Positions 5,100-8,832 of a stretch of 8,832 nt of DNA are shown one piece after another. Within the stretch, counting starts at the first letter, position 1, and each line of letters opens with the position of its first letter. A model generated the notes under the pieces. It searched no databases. It saw only the letters and a program-made list of their open reading frames with translations, and was not told where the DNA came from. Source of the stretch: Myxococcales bacterium (lineage in GTDB: Bacteria > Myxococcota > Polyangia > Fen-1088); NCBI GenBank assembly GCA_003159055.1, contig PMLH01000416.1, positions 1 through 8,832 of the forward strand, in the 5' to 3' direction. The position numbers and the translations under genes are program-made.

Positions 5100-6191
5100 C
5101 TACCAGCGCACGACTGCGCGCACCACCGCCAGCATCGCCTTCCACATCGGCTCGATCACCTTTGCGACGATCGGACTGCGAAAGTCTGGATAGTCGATCA
5201 CGGCCGTGAAATGCCTCAGCAGCTCGCGGTCGGGCGCGCGCCTGATCTTCCCCACCTCTCGCCGGGAGCGCACGAGGTAGGCCCACGCCGAGGGTTGCAG
5301 AAACCAAACCAGCGAACGCAGCTTGGACGAAAGCCAGCCCGCCTTGGCCGACATCAAGAGCAGCCCGACGTCCGCGACCAGCATCGCCGGAAGCAGCAAC
5401 AGAATCGTCGCCAACCGGTAGTTCTTCAGCACGACAATCCAGCGATTGCGCTCCATCCAGTACCACTTGGAGAGCGACCGCGAGAACTCGTAGTGGTGGC
5501 GGCAAACGCTGGCGGGCGCAATCACGTTGCGATACCCGGCAAGGCGAATGCGCCAGCCGAGATCCAGGTCCTCGTGATAGAGCCACAGTGTTTCGTCGAA
5601 CAGGCCCACCTCTTTCAGAATCGAAGTCGGCACCAGCACGCAGGCACCCGACGAAAAGGCGATGTCGCGCGCCTCGGGCGACACATCCTTGCGCAATGTC
5701 TGATAGCCGCCGACGTAGCCAAACCCGAGGAAGTGAATGTGATTGCCACTGGTGTTGACCACGTCGGGCCGGTCGCCGAGCACCAAGAGCGATTGCACCG
5801 AACCCAGCCGCTCGGTTTGCCGGGCCACGCGAATCGCCTGGCCAAGCGCCCCAGGTTCGAAGGTTGCGTCGGGATTGAGCAGGTAGCAATAGTCGACGCC
5901 GCGTTCGATGGCGGCGCGCAGGGCCAGATTGTTGCCGACTGCAAAGCCCAGGTTTGAACCCGGCTCGTGAATCACCACCGCTGGCAGCCTTGCGCCCAGC
6001 CGTTCGATTTCCAGGCGCGCGGCCGCAAGACTCCCGTCGCCGGCGCCGTTGTCCACCAGGTGCAGCTCGAAGCGGTCGCGTGGGTAATCCACCTCGGCCA
6101 GGCTTTGCAAGAAGCCCGGCATGAAGTTCGCGCATCGGTAGATCACCGTGACGATGGCGATACGCGGAAACTCGGCTTGATCTCCCGTCAA
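5100..6191 (-). CDS. Family 2 glycosyltransferase (rhamnosyltransferase/WbbL-like)
   Basis: A 363-residue GT-A-fold enzyme that would transfer a nucleotide-activated sugar to a growing glycan on the cytoplasmic face of the membrane. Signs of the family: the N-terminal strand Ile-Ala-Ile-Val-Thr-Val (11-16); Val-Asp-Asn-Gly-Ala-Gly-Asp-Gly-Ser (46-54, usually Asp-Asn-x-Ser-x-Asp-Gly-Ser); Asn-Leu-Gly-Phe-Ala-Val-Gly-Asn-Asn (80-88); the metal and sugar-nucleotide site Asn-Pro-Asp-Ala (106-109); and the acceptor-side Tyr-His-Glu-Asp-Leu-Asp-Leu-Gly-Trp-Arg (205-214) that probably holds the catalytic acid/base. A hydrophobic segment at about 258-280 may anchor it to the membrane. The start is TTG at 6191, with AAGGA just upstream; no later start keeps the first strand. 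It follows the kinase stop by 9 bases, so co-transcription is likely. Its stop lies 7 bases from that of the convergent lipoprotein gene. The substrate cannot be told. Confidence 0.88.
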   Translation of the reverse strand: MTGDQAEFPRIAIVTVIYRCANFMPGFLQSLAEVDYPRDRFELHLVDNGAGDGSLAAARLEIERLGARLPAVVIHEPGSNLGFAVGNNLALRAAIERGVDYCYLLNPDATFEPGALGQAIRVARQTERLGSVQSLLVLGDRPDVVNTSGNHIHFLGFGYVGGYQTLRKDVSPEARDIAFSSGACVLVPTSILKEVGLFDETLWLYHEDLDLGWRIRLAGYRNVIAPASVCRHHYEFSRSLSKWYWMERNRWIVVLKNYRLATILLLLPAMLVADVGLLLMSAKAGWLSSKLRSLVWFLQPSAWAYLVRSRREVGKIRRAPDRELLRHFTAVIDYPDFRSPIVAKVIEPMWKAMLAVVRAVVRW

Positions 6192-6200
6192 TGTCCTTGC

Positions 6201-7418
6201 CTAATTCTTGGAGGGACCATCGCCGTCTTCGGCCGCGAGCTCGGCCAGCACCTTGAGCGCGGCTTCACGCTTCGCAAATTTGCGTGCCTCGCGGTCCTGC
6301 GGCAAAGCAGGCGGTCGGGCAGCCGGTTTCGGCGTCGACGGCTTCGTCAACGGCTTGGTGGGTGTGGGCGGCCGGCGCGGAAGCGGAGGCGGCGTGAAAG
6401 TCAACGGGCCTGGCGTGGTCGCGGCGCGGAACCCCGGCAGAACTTCCTTGAGAAAGCGTTCGCGCTCGGCCGCCTCTTCCGCGATGGCCTTCTGATAGAT
6501 CGCGTGCATCAGCTCCGAAACGCGGACTGCGTCGGTGCGCGGCGCCGCCTCGGCAATCGCATCCGACAACGCCAGACGAAACTCTTCCGCACTGGCGAAT
6601 CGCTTGCTGCGCTCCGGTGAGAGCGCGCTCATGATGACTTTGTCGAGGCCCGGCGTAACCCACGGCGCGCGAACCGACGGCGGGGTGGGCTTGGGGTGAC
6701 GGACCAGCGACAGCGCCGCCGCGGGATCCAACCCCGAGATCTGCAGGTACTGATGACCGGTAAGAAGCTCCCACAGCACGACCGCGAGTGAATACACATC
6801 GGTGCCCGGATCCGCGACCTCGCCTCGCGCCTGCTCGGGTGCGAGGTAGGCGGCTCGGCCGAAAACCACGCCGGGCTGCGTGTGTTCTTGTTTGAGGGCA
6901 CTGCGAGCCAGACCGAAATCGGTCAACTTCACATCGCCGTTGTAGGCAAGCATGATGTTCGGCGGCGCCACATCGCGGTGGACCAGGTTGAGGTCGCCGT
7001 AGCTATGCACGTAGGCCAGCGCGCGCGCCACCTCACGCGCGATGTGCAGCGCGACCTCGATCGGGATACGGTGCCGGACCCGGACGCATCGATTCCATAC
7101 CTCGCGCAGGTCCTTGCCCTCGACCATCTCCATCGCGATGTAGAACTCGCTATCAACCTGTCCGGCATCGAAGGTGTTGACCAGCCCGGAGTGCGTGAGG
7201 CGAAGCACGACCTTGGCCTCATCGAGAAAACGCTTCGCTTTGCCATCGTCCGACTTTTCCGGGATGACCTTCTTGATCACGCACAGCTTGTCGAAACCGT
7301 CCAATTGGCCAAGCGCCGCTACGTAAATCTCGCCCATTCCGCCCTTGGCGAGCGGCTTGAGCAGGACGTACTTGCCGAACTGTCGCGGATAGGTAACCGC
7401 CATCGTGCTTGCGGCCAT
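6201..7418 (-). CDS. Soluble eukaryotic-like Ser/Thr protein kinase with atypical catalytic loop and Pro-rich tail
   Basis: A 405-residue cytosolic protein kinase. Visible kinase features: Gly-rich loop Ala-Lys-Gly-Gly-Met-Gly-Glu (24-30), ATP-anchoring Lys49 in Val-Ile-Lys-Lys, helix-C Glu67, His-Arg-Asp at 147-149, Asn154, Asp-Phe-Gly at 167-169, and Ala-Pro-Glu at 193-195 closing the activation segment. The catalytic loop reads His-Arg-Asp-Val-Ala-Pro-Pro-Asn, so the usual Lys two residues after Asp149 is Ala. Related loops without that Lys occur in other myxobacterial kinases, so activity is plausible but not certain. After the kinase fold (to about 285) come helices, a Pro-rich stretch at 336-373 and a short Lys/Ala-rich helix. 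No membrane segment is present. ATG 7418 is used; ATG 7403 is an equally possible start and neither has a clear ribosome site. The gene lies between another kinase and a glycosyltransferase on the same strand. Confidence 0.87.
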   Translation of the reverse strand: MAASTMAVTYPRQFGKYVLLKPLAKGGMGEIYVAALGQLDGFDKLCVIKKVIPEKSDDGKAKRFLDEAKVVLRLTHSGLVNTFDAGQVDSEFYIAMEMVEGKDLREVWNRCVRVRHRIPIEVALHIAREVARALAYVHSYGDLNLVHRDVAPPNIMLAYNGDVKLTDFGLARSALKQEHTQPGVVFGRAAYLAPEQARGEVADPGTDVYSLAVVLWELLTGHQYLQISGLDPAAALSLVRHPKPTPPSVRAPWVTPGLDKVIMSALSPERSKRFASAEEFRLALSDAIAEAAPRTDAVRVSELMHAIYQKAIAEEAAERERFLKEVLPGFRAATTPGPLTFTPPPLPRRPPTPTKPLTKPSTPKPAARPPALPQDREARKFAKREAALKVLAELAAEDGDGPSKN

Positions 7419-7440
7419 AGCTTATCAGTGTGGCGACGGC

Positions 7441-7455
7441 CCGCCCAGACGGCGG
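7441..7455. other. Short GC hairpin between the two kinase genes
   Basis: CCGCC and GGCGG form a perfect 5-base stem with a 5-base loop in the 48-base gap between the kinase genes. No T-run follows on the minus strand, so it is a poor intrinsic terminator. It could slow or stabilise a shared transcript, or be chance in GC-rich DNA. Confidence 0.2.
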
Positions 7456-7466
7456 TTGCGGAATTG

Positions 7467-8831
<1,365 letters not shown>

Positions 8832-8832
8832 G

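Noticed and set aside
5082..5957. Plus-strand open frame opposite the glycosyltransferase
   Set aside because: The minus-strand frame carries a full set of glycosyltransferase family 2 motifs; the plus frame is its antisense shadow.

Overview
The window is high-GC, gene-dense bacterial DNA. It most resembles a myxobacterium of the Polyangiales/Sorangiineae type. The grounds are: two adjacent eukaryotic-like Ser/Thr protein kinases, one with a membrane anchor and a TPR tail; a FecR-type anti-sigma protein with TPR helices; and a lipoprotein carrying a very long Gly/Ala/Ser 'GGxGG' linker, a style common in those genomes. This placement is an inference from gene content, because no rRNA or other taxonomic marker is present.

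Layout, plus strand: (1) positions 2-889 hold the 3' part of a polytopic membrane protein that looks like a family 39 (GT-C fold) glycosyltransferase; its start lies left of the window. (2) positions 1004-3634 hold a compact three-gene unit: an ECF-type sigma factor, a single-pass FecR-domain/TPR protein whose start overlaps the sigma stop by 8 bases, and a secreted protein with a beta-strand-rich C-terminal half that starts 2 bases after the FecR stop. (3) a roughly 93-base regulatory gap contains a GTGA-N6-TCAC dyad resembling a CRP/FNR-family operator. (4) positions 3728-5092 hold a lipoprotein with a Gly-rich tether and about ten RHS/YD-type repeats that carry ten cysteines.

Layout, minus strand, read from the right edge leftwards: (5) a membrane-anchored Ser/Thr kinase with a C-terminal extracytoplasmic TPR region, truncated at its N-terminus by the window edge; (6) after 48 bases, a soluble Ser/Thr kinase with a non-canonical catalytic loop and a Pro-rich tail; (7) after 9 bases, a family 2 glycosyltransferase that probably starts at TTG. 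These three are probably co-transcribed. Unit 7 meets the lipoprotein tail to tail with only 7 bases between the stop codons.

How they may work together: the sigma/FecR pair looks like a cell-surface signalling switch. The third gene could be its envelope sensor or partner in place of the usual TonB-dependent receptor. The kinases form a second signalling module, physically tied to a glycosyltransferase that may build envelope or exopolysaccharide. No RNA genes, CRISPR arrays, insertion sequences or attachment sites were recognised. The most distinctive items are the cysteine-studded YD-repeat lipoprotein with its dyad-containing upstream region, and the sigma/FecR-TPR/barrel-like cassette.
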